Shown one piece after another: positions 7,436 through 15,371 of a stretch of DNA of 64,000 nucleotides. A program made the translations under genes and the position numbers. The stretch spans positions 682,001 to 746,000 of the forward strand of contig CAVSME010000001.1 of assembly GCA_963728985.1 (NCBI GenBank), written 5' to 3'. The notes below the pieces were generated by a model. That model was not told where the DNA came from. It saw only the letters and a program-made list of their open reading frames with translations, and searched no databases. The stretch comes from DASXAI01 sp963728985. GTDB lineage: Bacteria; Actinomycetota; Acidimicrobiia; Acidimicrobiales; Ilumatobacteraceae. Position 1 is the first letter of the stretch, and the number at the start of each line of letters is the position of its first letter.

Positions 7436-9307
7436 GTGAGGCTCCTCGAGCCGCTGCCCCTGGGTGGCGGCACCGCCCCCAACCGCATCCTCTTCGGTCC
7501 CCACGTGACCAATCTGGGGCGGGGCCGGGCCTTGTCGGAGCGCCACCTCGCGTACTACCGGCGCCGGCTGGCCGGGGGGCTGCGCCTCCTCGTCACCGAG
7601 GAAGCCAGCGTCCACCCGAGCGACTGGCCCTACGAGCGGTCGCCCCTGGCCACCGAGTGCGAGGACGGCTGGCGGGCCATCGCTGCAGCCGCCCACGACC
7701 ACGGCGCCATCGCGCTGGCCGGCATCGGCCACGCCGGCGGTCAGGGCTCGTCGGCCTACAGCCAGCGAGAGCTCTGGGCGCCGTCGCGGGTCCCGGAGGT
7801 GAACTCGCGGGAGGTACCGAAGTGGATGGAGGCCGAGGACATCGCCGCCGTGATCGCCGGCTTCGCCCGAGCGGCGGCCATCGCGGTGGGCGCCGGGTGC
7901 GACGGCGTCGAGGTGAACGCCGGCCAGCACAGCCTGGTGCGCCAGTTCCTGTCGGGGCTCACCAACCACCGGGGCGACGAGTGGGGCCAGGACCGCAGCG
8001 CGTTCGCCCGCGCCGTGCTCGAGGCCGTCCGCGCCGCCGTGCCCGGCGCCATCGTGGGCCTGCGGCTGTCGTGCGACGAGCTGGCCCCGTGGGCCGGCAT
8101 CACCCCGGAGCAGGCGCCGGATGTCGCCGCCTCGCTGGCACCCTTCGTCGACTACCTCGTCGTGGTGCGGGGCGCCATCTTCTCGGTCGAGCAGACCCGG
8201 CCCGACCTCCACCAGCCGCCGCTGTTCAACCTCGACGTCTGCCGCTCCGTCCGTGCGGCGGTGCCGGCCGACGTGGCCGTGTTCCTCCAGGGCTCGGTGG
8301 TCGATCCCGGCGCCGCTGAAAACGCGGTGGCCGCCGGTGTGTGTGACGGCGTCGAGATGACGCGCGCCCAGATCGCCGATCCCGATCTGGTGGCCAAGCT
8401 CGTCGCCGGCGAGGCCGAGCGCATCCGCCCGTGCATCCGCTGCAACCAGACGTGCCAGGTGCGCGACGCCCGCAACCCCATCGTCACGTGCGTCGGCGAG
8501 CCGTCGAGCGGCCACGAATGGGAAGACCCGGACTGGTCCGAGCCCGCACCCCGGCGCCGGGAGGTCCTCGTCGTCGGCGGTGGGCCGGCCGGCCTCGAGA
8601 CGGCGCGGGTGGCCGCCAGCCGCGGCCACCACGTCCGCCTCGTCGAGCGCGCTGCCGCCGTGGGGGGCACCGCCGCCATCGCCGGCCCCGGCGGCCCGCT
8701 GGTGGCATGGCTGGCCGCCGAGTGTGAGCGCCTCGGCGTCGCCGTGGAGACCGGCGCGACGGCCCCGATCGAAGCGCGCACCGACGAGCTCGTCGTGCAG
8801 TGCACCGGGTCCGTGCCCGGAGCGCGGAGCTACGAGATCGCCGCCGGCGCACTCGTGCTCGACGTGGTCGATGTGCGCGGCGGCGCGACGGCGCTGCCGC
8901 CCGAGGGGCCGATCGTGGTGTTCGACCCGATCGGCGGGCCGATCGCGGTCGCCCTCGCCGAGGATCTCGGCGATCGCGCCATCCTCGTGACCCAGGACCA
9001 GATCGCCGGCAACGAGCTGGCCCGCACCGGGGACCTCGCTCCGGCCAACGTCCGCCTGCAACAGCGGGGCGTGCGCATCGAGCGGCGATCGCTGCTACGG
9101 CACGTACGCCCCGGCGACGTCGAGCTGGAGGACCGCTTCACCGGCACCCGCCGCACGGTCACCGCCGGCGCCGTGGTCGACTGCGGTTACCGCCGGCCCG
9201 ACGAGCCCCGGCCCGACGCCGCCATCCGCGCCGGCGACTGCGTCGCCCCCCGCACCCTGCTCGAGGCGATCCTGGAAGGCCGGCGCGCTGCGCTTGCCGT
9301 CAACTGA
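7436..9307 (+). CDS. mycofactocin-system-type FadH/OYE family oxidoreductase
   Basis: A 623-residue fusion of an old-yellow-enzyme TIM barrel (residues ~1-340) and an FAD/NAD(P) domain (VLVVGGGPAGLETARVAASRG near 378). Between them CIRCNQTCQ and the later cysteine in NPIVTCVGE supply a 4Fe-4S site, as in 2,4-dienoyl-CoA reductase. The barrel shows GIGHAGGQGSS and VEVNAGQHSLVRQFLSGLTNHR. This architecture matches FadH/OYE flavoproteins found with mycofactocin genes, and the cluster 4 kb upstream supports that. The GTG at 7436 is chosen because the protein aligns from VRLLEPLPLG; earlier in-frame codons give non-conserved sequence. Substrate unknown. Confidence 0.8.
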   Translation: MRLLEPLPLGGGTAPNRILFGPHVTNLGRGRALSERHLAYYRRRLAGGLRLLVTEEASVHPSDWPYERSPLATECEDGWRAIAAAAHDHGAIALAGIGHAGGQGSSAYSQRELWAPSRVPEVNSREVPKWMEAEDIAAVIAGFARAAAIAVGAGCDGVEVNAGQHSLVRQFLSGLTNHRGDEWGQDRSAFARAVLEAVRAAVPGAIVGLRLSCDELAPWAGITPEQAPDVAASLAPFVDYLVVVRGAIFSVEQTRPDLHQPPLFNLDVCRSVRAAVPADVAVFLQGSVVDPGAAENAVAAGVCDGVEMTRAQIADPDLVAKLVAGEAERIRPCIRCNQTCQVRDARNPIVTCVGEPSSGHEWEDPDWSEPAPRRREVLVVGGGPAGLETARVAASRGHHVRLVERAAAVGGTAAIAGPGGPLVAWLAAECERLGVAVETGATAPIEARTDELVVQCTGSVPGARSYEIAAGALVLDVVDVRGGATALPPEGPIVVFDPIGGPIAVALAEDLGDRAILVTQDQIAGNELARTGDLAPANVRLQQRGVRIERRSLLRHVRPGDVELEDRFTGTRRTVTAGAVVDCGYRRPDEPRPDAAIRAGDCVAPRTLLEAILEGRRAALAVN

Positions 9308-9340
9308 CCCCGGGTAGGTTGACCCCGACCCCGCCCTTGA

Positions 9341-9363
9341 CCCCGCCCCCGCCCCCCTACCCC
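9341..9363 (-). other. G-quadruplex-forming tract upstream of the encapsulin operon
   Basis: On the plus strand four C runs of 4, 5, 6 and 4 bases are separated by only 1, 1 and 2 bases. The minus strand is therefore a textbook intramolecular G-quadruplex sequence, with an i-motif possible opposite. It lies about 26 bp upstream of the EncFtn start and just before the GGAG ribosome-binding site near 9377. More C runs precede it from 9323. The folding potential is seen in the sequence; any regulatory role is inference. Confidence 0.5.
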
Positions 9364-9388
9364 TTCCCGCTGATTTGGAGGAACCTGG

Positions 9389-9775
9389 ATGGCATCCAGT
9401 GCCGGGCTCCACGAGCCCGCTGAATCCATGACCCCCCAGGTGATCGACCGTCACCGCGCCATCGTGTCCATCCAGGAGGAACTGGAAGCGATCGACTGGT
9501 ACGACCAGCGCGCGGCCGCCACCGACGACGCCTCCCTCGCCGCCATCCTCGCCCACAACCGTGACGAGGAGAAGGAGCACGCGGCGATGACGCTCGAGTG
9601 GCTGCGGCGCCACGACTCCGTGCTCGACCAGCACCTCCGCACGTACCTGTTCACCGAAGCTCCAGTCACCGAGATCGAAGTCGAAGCCGAGCACGGCGCT
9701 GAGCCCGACACCGGCACGGAACCCCGCCCGGCCGATGGCTCGCTCGGCATCGGCGGCCTGAAGGGACGGTCATGA
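9389..9775 (+). CDS. encapsulated ferritin-like protein (EncFtn) with encapsulin targeting peptide
   Basis: A 128-residue two-helix EncFtn protein. LHEPAE, SIQEELEAIDWYDQR (ligand-type E31/E33 and W37) and HNRDEEKEHAAMTLEW (E60/E61, H64) match the iron-binding ferroxidase half-sites that assemble at the dimer interface of a decamer. After a short acidic linker the C-terminus ends in SLGIGGLKGRS, the classic cargo-loading peptide that docks inside the encapsulin shell. Iron is oxidised here and mineralised in the shell. The ATG follows a GGAG site, and the stop overlaps the encapsulin ATG, so cargo and shell are coupled. Confidence 0.95.
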   Translation: MASSAGLHEPAESMTPQVIDRHRAIVSIQEELEAIDWYDQRAAATDDASLAAILAHNRDEEKEHAAMTLEWLRRHDSVLDQHLRTYLFTEAPVTEIEVEAEHGAEPDTGTEPRPADGSLGIGGLKGRS

Positions 9776-10569
9776 ACCATCTGCTGCGCGACGTCGCTCC
9801 CCTCCCCGAGGCGGCGTGGACGGCCATCGAGGACGAAGCCCGCACGCGTCTCGTCACCTACCTCGCGGCGCGCAAGCTCGTCGACTTCGAGGGCCCGCAC
9901 GGCTGGACGCATTCGGCCACGAACCTCGGTCAGGCCCAGTCGATCGCCGGCCCCGCCACTGGCATCCGCGCCATGCAACGCCAGGTGCTCCCACTGGTCG
10001 AGCTGCGCGTGCCGTTCGTCGTGTCCCGCGCCACCATCGAGGACGCCAGCCGCGGCGCCGAGCGTCTCGATCTCGACGAGCTGGAATCGGCCGTGCGCGT
10101 GCTCGGCGAGGCCGAGAACGCGCTCGTGTTCCATGGCTACGCGGCGGCCGGCATGGCCGGCATCACCGACGAATCGTCGCACGAGCCGGTGGCGCTCCCG
10201 TCGAACCTCGAGACGTACCCGACGTCGGTGGCCAAGGCCGTGAACACACTGCGCGTCTCCGGCATCGACGGGCCCTACGGCCTCGCCATCGGCCCGGCCG
10301 GCTACACCGCCATCATCGAGAGCACGGAGCGAGGCGGCCTGCTGCTGCTCGATCACCTGCGCCAGATCCTCGACGGCCCGGTCGTGTGGGCGCCCGGGGT
10401 CGAGGGGGCGGTGGTCCTCAGTCTGCGCGGGGGCGACTTCGTGCTCGACTGCGGCGAGGACCTGTCGATCGGCTACCTCGCTCACGATGCCAGCCAGGTG
10501 CAGCTGTACCTCGAGGAGAGCATCAGCTTCCACGTCGTGGAGCCCGACGCCGCCGTGGCCCTGCGCTAG
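9772..10569 (+). CDS. family 1 encapsulin nanocompartment shell protein
   Basis: A 265-residue HK97-fold encapsulin. It begins MNHLLRDVAPLPEAAWTAIE and contains RTRLVTYLAARKLVDFEGPHGW, then YPTSVAKAV, DGPYGLAIGP and the C-terminal LSIGYLAHD typical of family 1 shells. It self-assembles into an icosahedral cage that takes up the upstream EncFtn through its C-terminal peptide, making an iron-storage/oxidative-defence compartment. The ATG overlaps the EncFtn stop by four bases. Its stop overlaps by four bases the stop of the convergent gene on the minus strand. Length and motifs are normal. Confidence 0.96.
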   Translation: MNHLLRDVAPLPEAAWTAIEDEARTRLVTYLAARKLVDFEGPHGWTHSATNLGQAQSIAGPATGIRAMQRQVLPLVELRVPFVVSRATIEDASRGAERLDLDELESAVRVLGEAENALVFHGYAAAGMAGITDESSHEPVALPSNLETYPTSVAKAVNTLRVSGIDGPYGLAIGPAGYTAIIESTERGGLLLLDHLRQILDGPVVWAPGVEGAVVLSLRGGDFVLDCGEDLSIGYLAHDASQVQLYLEESISFHVVEPDAAVALR

Positions 10570-12065
10570 TCCTCGGGCGCTCGTAGCCGCTCGCGCTTGG
10601 GGCGCAGGGCTTCGATCCCCTGCTCCTCGGCGATCCGCTTCCACTCGTAGTACGAGCGGCGGGACACGCCCACGATGCGGCACGCTTCGCTCACGTTGCC
10701 GAGCTCTTCGGCCAGCGCGAGGACCCGCTTGCGCCGCTCGAACGTGGCGACGGCCGGTGCCGGCGCCTGACCGGGCTCGGGCGGCGCTGACACCCTCGTG
10801 ACGATCTCTCGCCGCGGGCGCGACTTCACCGCGCCCGATGGCAGCGGCTGCGACAGATCGGTGTAGCGATAGGTGGCTCCCGACGGCGGCCAGGTCGACG
10901 CGTGCGCCTCGGCGTCCAGGGTTCGCCGCGCCGAACGGCGGCGACCGAACAGCAGCGCCCCACCGCCGAGGCCGGCAACGGCCACGACGCCACCGACGAC
11001 GGGCAGCCACCACCGCGACGAGCGGCTCGCTGCGGGCGCCGGCGGCGCCACGACGACCGCTGAGGGAGCCGGCCGCTCGGCCAGCACGATCGGTTCCGTC
11101 GTGGTCGGCGCGGCCACGGTCGTGGCCACCGTGGTGACGACGGCCGTCGCCGCCGGCGTGGGTGGTGCGGCCGTCGCCGCCGGCAAAGGCGGGGCGGTCG
11201 TCGCCGGCGCCGGGATGGCGACCGGGGCGGCAAGGTCGACACCAGCGCCGCGCACATGGACGGTGACCACGGTGGCGCCGGGGTCGGCCACCCGCACGCT
11301 GAAGCGGCCCTGCATCAGCCCGACGGCGTCGTCGACGAGGGCGACGGGATCACCCGCCGGTACCGCCACACCGGCGCGCTGGGCGAACGCGGCCACCGTC
11401 GGCGACGGCGCCACGCCGAGCGGGATGATGCGCCATGCCATGCCCGCCGGTGCCACCGCATCGGCAGGCAGCGCCGCGCCCGTGGCCGCACCGTCGATGA
11501 TGACGACGAGGGGATCGACGTAGCCGTGTGCGGCGAGCTGCGCGCCGACGGCGTCCACCGCTGCCTGCCAGGCGACGGCACCGTCGACCGGCGTCCGGCT
11601 CAAGGCGGCGAAGCTGGTGGCGCGGTCGATGCCGAGCGGGGCGACGACCGCACCGCCCGCCGTCGTCACGATGGCGACAGGCACGGTGGGGTCGAGGGTG
11701 CGCAGCAGTTCGGCAGCGGTGCCGTTGGCTCGTTGGATGGTGGCGCCGTCGGCACCGGCCGTGTGCAACAACACGGCAACGGCGGAGGCGGACGGCGCCA
11801 ACGCGGTGACCGTCGGTGTCAGCGGCGCACCACTCGGACCGTCCACCGTGAGACCGCCCGGTCCGCTGGCAGCGGCGACCCAGCGGGCCGGCACTGACAC
11901 CACCATCGTCACGGTTCCGTCGCCGCCACGCGTGACCGACACGACGCGCACGTCGGTCGGTTCATTCGCAATCGCCGGGTGCCTGACACTGGTGGCAACC
12001 ACCGCAACACCGAGTGCAGCAACGACCGCCAACCACCGGCATGCCTGCCTCGACGCTGTCCGCAT
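10566..12065 (-). CDS. membrane-anchored protein with exported VWA-like region and cytosolic helix-turn-helix
   Basis: 499 residues, order: signal/anchor (1-34, VVAALGVAVVATS); exported region ~35-270 resembling a divergent von Willebrand A-like fold (PVAIVTTAGGAVV, DPLVVIIDG); Ala/Thr/Pro-rich linker ~275-350; one transmembrane helix ~352-374 (WWLPVVGGVVAVAGLGGG); RRR stop-transfer; then ~125 cytosolic residues ending in an HTH (~441-495, RKRVLALAEELGNVSEACR then VGVSRRSYYEWKR). That HTH type is common in IS481-like transposases and orphan regulators, but no DDE domain is present. The layout suggests a membrane-tethered DNA-binding sensor. It is divergent from the DUF4397 gene. Function is inferred. 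Confidence 0.7.
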   Translation of the reverse strand: MRTASRQACRWLAVVAALGVAVVATSVRHPAIANEPTDVRVVSVTRGGDGTVTMVVSVPARWVAAASGPGGLTVDGPSGAPLTPTVTALAPSASAVAVLLHTAGADGATIQRANGTAAELLRTLDPTVPVAIVTTAGGAVVAPLGIDRATSFAALSRTPVDGAVAWQAAVDAVGAQLAAHGYVDPLVVIIDGAATGAALPADAVAPAGMAWRIIPLGVAPSPTVAAFAQRAGVAVPAGDPVALVDDAVGLMQGRFSVRVADPGATVVTVHVRGAGVDLAAPVAIPAPATTAPPLPAATAAPPTPAATAVVTTVATTVAAPTTTEPIVLAERPAPSAVVVAPPAPAASRSSRWWLPVVGGVVAVAGLGGGALLFGRRRSARRTLDAEAHASTWPPSGATYRYTDLSQPLPSGAVKSRPRREIVTRVSAPPEPGQAPAPAVATFERRKRVLALAEELGNVSEACRIVGVSRRSYYEWKRIAEEQGIEALRPKRERLRAPED

Positions 12066-12121
12066 CGGGGGCCCTCCCTCTTCGAAACCGCGAAAGAACT
12101 GTCGTCCAACGAATAGTTAAG

Positions 12122-12154
12122 CTCCGTAGAAACGGGTACCCGACCTCTACGGAG
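12122..12154. promoter_or_regulatory. nested palindrome in divergent promoter (candidate operator)
   Basis: CTCCGTAGA (12122-12130) and TCTACGGAG (12146-12154) are perfect 9-bp inverted arms, and the palindrome CGGGTACCCG (12133-12142) lies between them. It sits in the 122-bp gap between the divergent HTH membrane protein and the DUF4397 gene. The surrounding sequence is more AT-rich than the rest of the window. The adjacent HTH protein is the obvious candidate to bind it; this is inference. Confidence 0.5.
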
Positions 12155-12187
12155 CGGACGTGGTGGGTTGGATGATCGGGAGGGATC

Positions 12188-13027
12188 ATGCGGAAGCTTT
12201 TGGCGATATTGGCGGTCATTGGCGCGCTCTGTGCGTCATTGCTTGGAACGAAAGTGGTTGCATCAGCACAGACTGCGACAGGAACGGTGACCGTGGTCCA
12301 CGGCTTACGAGGCGTGGTTGCTGATGTGTACCTGGACGGGGCGCTGGCGTTGCCGGCCTTCGAACCTGAGCGGGTGACCGAGCCGATGGCCATTCCCGCC
12401 GGACCGCATCGCGTCGAGATCCGGCTCGCCGGCGCCGCTCCCACCGACCCGCCCGCCGTCACCGGCGACGTGGAGGTCACGGCCGACGCCCGCCAGAGCA
12501 TCGTCGCCCACCTCGACAGCGCCGGGAACCCGACGATCACCGCATACATCGACGACAGCACGCCGGTGCCCGCGGGTGAGGCCCGCGCCGTGATCCGGCA
12601 CACGGCGGCGGCTCCGCCGGTCGACGTCAGCCTGAACGACGCCGTGGTGGCGCCGGCACTCGCGGAACCGGGCTCGGCGGCGGCCGACGTCCCGGCGGCG
12701 AGCTACCAGGTGTCGGTGTGGTCGCCGGGTACGCGCGATGCAGTCGTCGCGCCGCAGACGGCGAACCTGACGGAGGGCGCGGCCACCGTCATGTACCTCA
12801 TCGGCTCCGCCCAGGCGGGCACGCTGTCGTGGATCGCCGAGCAGGTGCCCAACCTGGCGACGGCGCCGCTGCGCATCCAGACGGGCGACAGCGGGCTCGC
12901 CGCCGATCCACGCTCCGGCGGGTCCGTGCCCGTACTGGCCGTCGTGGGCGGCATCGGAGTAGCGGTCGCGGCCGCCCTCGCGGTGATCGTGCTGGTGGCC
13001 GTCAACCGGCGGTCGCGCCTGGCGTGA
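12188..13027 (+). CDS. DUF4397 domain-containing surface protein
   Basis: 279 residues with a clear signal peptide (MRKLLAILAVIGALCASLLG, cleavage after VASAQ), a DUF4397 repeat region (TVTVVHGLRGVVADVYLDG near 36, then VIRHTAAAPPVDVSLND near 140) and a C-terminal membrane helix (VLAVVGGIGVAVAAALAVIVLV) followed by NRRSR. This is a wall- or membrane-anchored extracytoplasmic beta protein; no LPXTG-like sortase motif is seen. A near-SD sequence (GGGAGG at 12179-12184) precedes the ATG. Its stop overlaps the GTG of the sortase gene, so the pair is co-translated. The DUF's molecular role is not known to me. Confidence 0.8.
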   Translation: MRKLLAILAVIGALCASLLGTKVVASAQTATGTVTVVHGLRGVVADVYLDGALALPAFEPERVTEPMAIPAGPHRVEIRLAGAAPTDPPAVTGDVEVTADARQSIVAHLDSAGNPTITAYIDDSTPVPAGEARAVIRHTAAAPPVDVSLNDAVVAPALAEPGSAAADVPAASYQVSVWSPGTRDAVVAPQTANLTEGAATVMYLIGSAQAGTLSWIAEQVPNLATAPLRIQTGDSGLAADPRSGGSVPVLAVVGGIGVAVAAALAVIVLVAVNRRSRLA

Positions 13028-13794
13028 CGCCGGGGTCACGCATCTGCGTGCTGCTCGCCGGCGCCCTCGTGGTGGCCGGCTGCGGTCGAGCGCGCCCGGA
13101 GGTCACCGTCGCTCCCGCCGCCTGGCGGTCACCGGCGGCGGCGGCGACCCTGGCGCCCGTGCCGAGCGCGCCAGCCACCACCACACCGCCGACCGTCGCG
13201 CCGCCACCGCCGACCGTCGCGCCGCCACCGACGGCCGTCGCGCCGCCACCGGCCCCCAGCCCCGCGCCCACGAGCACGGCGCCGCCGCCGCCGGCCATCG
13301 CTACCCATGACGCCACCCTGGGCGCCCTGCCCAGCGCGGACGGCCCCGGCCCCGTTCCCGTGGCCGTCACCGCGGGCGCTGCGGCCGCCATCGACGGCCC
13401 GGTCGTGGCCGCCGGCGTCGACAGCGGGACGGGCGAGCTGGCGGTCCCGGCCGACGCGGCGGTAGTGGCGTGGTACCAGTACGGGCCGGCGCCGGGCCAA
13501 GCGGGCTCCGCCGTCCTCGCCGGCCACGTCGACTGGCATGGCGTGCCCGGCATCTTCTTCACGCTGCGCGAGCTGGCCCCGGGCGATCCGGTCACGATCG
13601 CCATGTCCGATGGCTCGACACTCGGGTTCCATGTCGTCGACACGCGGCTGGTCGACAAGCCCGAGCTGCCGCGCGCCGAGGTCTTCGCCCGCACCGGCAG
13701 CCCCACGCTCACGCTCGTGACGTGCGGCGGGCAGTTCGACTCGTCCACCCACCACTACCTCTCCAACGTGGTGGTGACCGCCGTTCCAGACTGA
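13024..13794 (+). CDS. class F-like sortase, predicted lipoprotein
   Basis: 256 residues. The N-terminus has a lipobox (LVVAGC, Cys20), then a Pro/Val/Ala spacer with imperfect TVAPPP repeats (~55-95), then a sortase domain (~110-256). The active-site histidine is in VLAGHVDW (His168) and the cysteine in LTLVTCGG (Cys234). Class F/E enzymes usually carry the catalytic arginine in a C-terminal YRDNVVV-type strand; here the strand reads YLSNVVV and the arginine is missing. Sortases join sorting-signal proteins to the wall. The GTG start overlaps the DUF4397 stop, hinting at a substrate-enzyme link, although no LPXTG motif is present nearby. Confidence 0.75.
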   Translation: MTPGSRICVLLAGALVVAGCGRARPEVTVAPAAWRSPAAAATLAPVPSAPATTTPPTVAPPPPTVAPPPTAVAPPPAPSPAPTSTAPPPPAIATHDATLGALPSADGPGPVPVAVTAGAAAAIDGPVVAAGVDSGTGELAVPADAAVVAWYQYGPAPGQAGSAVLAGHVDWHGVPGIFFTLRELAPGDPVTIAMSDGSTLGFHVVDTRLVDKPELPRAEVFARTGSPTLTLVTCGGQFDSSTHHYLSNVVVTAVPD

Positions 13795-13846
13795 ATCTGC
13801 GTCGCCGCCTCCGCTCGCGCTTCGGCTTGCTCCTGACTCGCTGCTG

Positions 13847-14785
13847 TCAGCGCAGCGGGTAGGTGGCGCACCGGGCCACGAGCTCGTCGGCGACCAGCGC
13901 GGGATCGATGAGGCCCGGCTCGAGGCGCAGGCGCACCGATGACACGCGCTCGACGGCGTGAGTCGTGTTGTCGACCCGCCAGTGCACGCACATGACGGCG
14001 GTGGCCGGACCGGAGGGGTGCTCCTCGTGGGCGACGAGGCCCAGGCGCAGGTCGGTGCGCCGGCCCTGGTCGGTCACGCGCGCCGGGAAGAGCGTCACAT
14101 CAGTGGCCGGGCCATAGCCGGCTCGGAGCTGGGCGTCGGTGCGGCGCCGATCGGTGGGGCCGAGCTGGCGGGCCAGCGCCCAGTCGCCATCGACGAGTGC
14201 GCCGGCGATGGCACGGGCGTTCTCCAACGCCGCCCGCGCTTCGGGGGTCTGGCCCTCAGCGCCCAGGACCGTCGCCGACGGCACCGTCGCCGGTGTGACC
14301 ACGACCGTGTCGGGCACGCTCGAGGACGGCGCCGTGGTCGGCGCGGTCGTCGGCGGCACCGTGGTGGGCACGGTCGTCGGCACCGTCGTCGTCGGCACCG
14401 TCGTCGTGGGCGCGCTCGTGGGCGGCACCGTCGCTCGCGGCACGGTCGTCGCCGGACTCGTCGTGCGCGGCACCGTCGTCGCCGCGGCCGTGCTCGGCGG
14501 CGCCGTAGTGGGCACCGTCGTCGCTGCCGTCGTGGCCGCGCCGGCCGCGGCGGTGGACGGCGGCGACTCCGGCCGCACGGGCACCACCGCCCGCTCGCTG
14601 ACCCGGGCGGCGCGCAGAGCGATCGTGATCAGTGACGCCATCACCACGACCACGACCACGACCGCGCAGATCAGCGCCACCTTGCGGTCGCCATCGACCG
14701 CGCGCGCGGGCGTAGGAGGCGGGTCAGGCGGTGCGCCGGGGGAGGGCGGCGGCCACGACCCGGAGGATGCATCCGCCGGTTGCAT
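13847..14785 (-). CDS. single-pass membrane protein with Thr/Pro-rich stalk
   Basis: 312 residues of unknown function. A Pro-rich cytosolic N-terminus is followed by one membrane helix (~36-58, VALICAVVVVVVVMASLITIAL). Next is a long low-complexity stalk of TTVP/TTAP units (~75-165), then a ~130-residue C-terminal domain rich in Arg/Asp (ALVDGDWALARQLGPTDRRR). The tail region includes MCVHWRVDN and ends CATYPLR. The stalk makes the DNA of 14285-14560 a tract of GTCGTCGGCACC-type repeats. It resembles actinobacterial surface proteins with an NTF2-like or DUF-type sensor head; no family can be named. Its convergent position next to the sortase suggests the same envelope locus. Confidence 0.65.
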   Translation of the reverse strand: MQPADASSGSWPPPSPGAPPDPPPTPARAVDGDRKVALICAVVVVVVVMASLITIALRAARVSERAVVPVRPESPPSTAAAGAATTAATTVPTTAPPSTAAATTVPRTTSPATTVPRATVPPTSAPTTTVPTTTVPTTVPTTVPPTTAPTTAPSSSVPDTVVVTPATVPSATVLGAEGQTPEARAALENARAIAGALVDGDWALARQLGPTDRRRTDAQLRAGYGPATDVTLFPARVTDQGRRTDLRLGLVAHEEHPSGPATAVMCVHWRVDNTTHAVERVSSVRLRLEPGLIDPALVADELVARCATYPLR

Positions 14786-14806
14786 CTCCCGATCTAGTCA
14801 TCTGCG

Positions 14807-14860
14807 CCGCTCAAATGCAATGGGCCGCTCAAATGCAATGGGCCGCCCGAAGGCAACGGG
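14807..14860. repeat. three tandem copies of an 18-bp unit
   Basis: CCGCTCAAATGCAATGGG occurs twice back-to-back (14807-14824, 14825-14842), and a degenerate third copy follows (CCGCCCGAAGGCAACGGG, 14843-14860). It lies in the 85-bp gap between the Thr/Pro-rich membrane protein start and the DoxX stop, both on the minus strand, so it is just upstream of the former. It may be a promoter-proximal binding array or replication slippage. Confidence 0.6.
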
Positions 14861-14870
14861 CCGCCCGCAC

Positions 14871-15347
14871 TCAGTTCCCGATGGGCACGTGCTCACGCAC
14901 CTGAACCGCGGCGTGTCCCACCGCCCGCTTGGCCCGCCAGGGGACCGATGGGCGCCCGCCAGTGTCGGCCGCCGCCAAGATCAAGCCGCCCAGCATGGCC
15001 ACGTTCTTCAGGAACTGGATGCGCTGCTGGGCACGGGCGGCGGGGTCGGCTTCCTGCCAGAAGGGGTGCCCGGCCAGCGTGGTGGGCACCAAGGACACGG
15101 CCAGGGCCAGGCTGGCGGGCCGGGCGAACACCCCCAGGGCCAAGGCGATGCCCGCCCCGACCTGGACGGCGCCGTTGAGGCGGACCAGCTCATCCGTCCC
15201 GACCTGGTCGGGGAGACGGTCAGCCAGGGCCCCGACGACGGGTTCGGCCTTCGGTGCCTTGCCGGACGGGTGGCGCAGAGCATCGAGGCCGCCGTAGATG
15301 AACATGCCGGCGAGCATCGGTCGGGCAACACGTTGCAACAGCGTCAT
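14871..15347 (-). CDS. DoxX family membrane protein
   Basis: 158 residues with the DoxX pattern: an N-terminal RPMLAGMFIYGGLDALRHP, LNGAVQVGAGIALALGVFARPASLALAVSLVPTTLAGHPFW across helices 2-3, and a final FLKNVAMLGGLILAA helix. Four hydrophobic segments fit the family. DoxX proteins are small inner-membrane proteins tied to redox or thiol-stress roles; the exact reaction is unsettled. It stands alone, 24 bp after the CoA-transferase stop on the same strand, and could be the last gene of that operon. Confidence 0.85.
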   Translation of the reverse strand: MTLLQRVARPMLAGMFIYGGLDALRHPSGKAPKAEPVVGALADRLPDQVGTDELVRLNGAVQVGAGIALALGVFARPASLALAVSLVPTTLAGHPFWQEADPAARAQQRIQFLKNVAMLGGLILAAADTGGRPSVPWRAKRAVGHAAVQVREHVPIGN

Positions 15348-15371
15348 GCTGCCCTGTTACCCCGGATGGGC

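Noticed and set aside
10566..10760. IS481-type transposase
   Set aside because: Only the HTH is present; the rest is an exported and membrane-anchored protein with no DDE core and no inverted ends around it.
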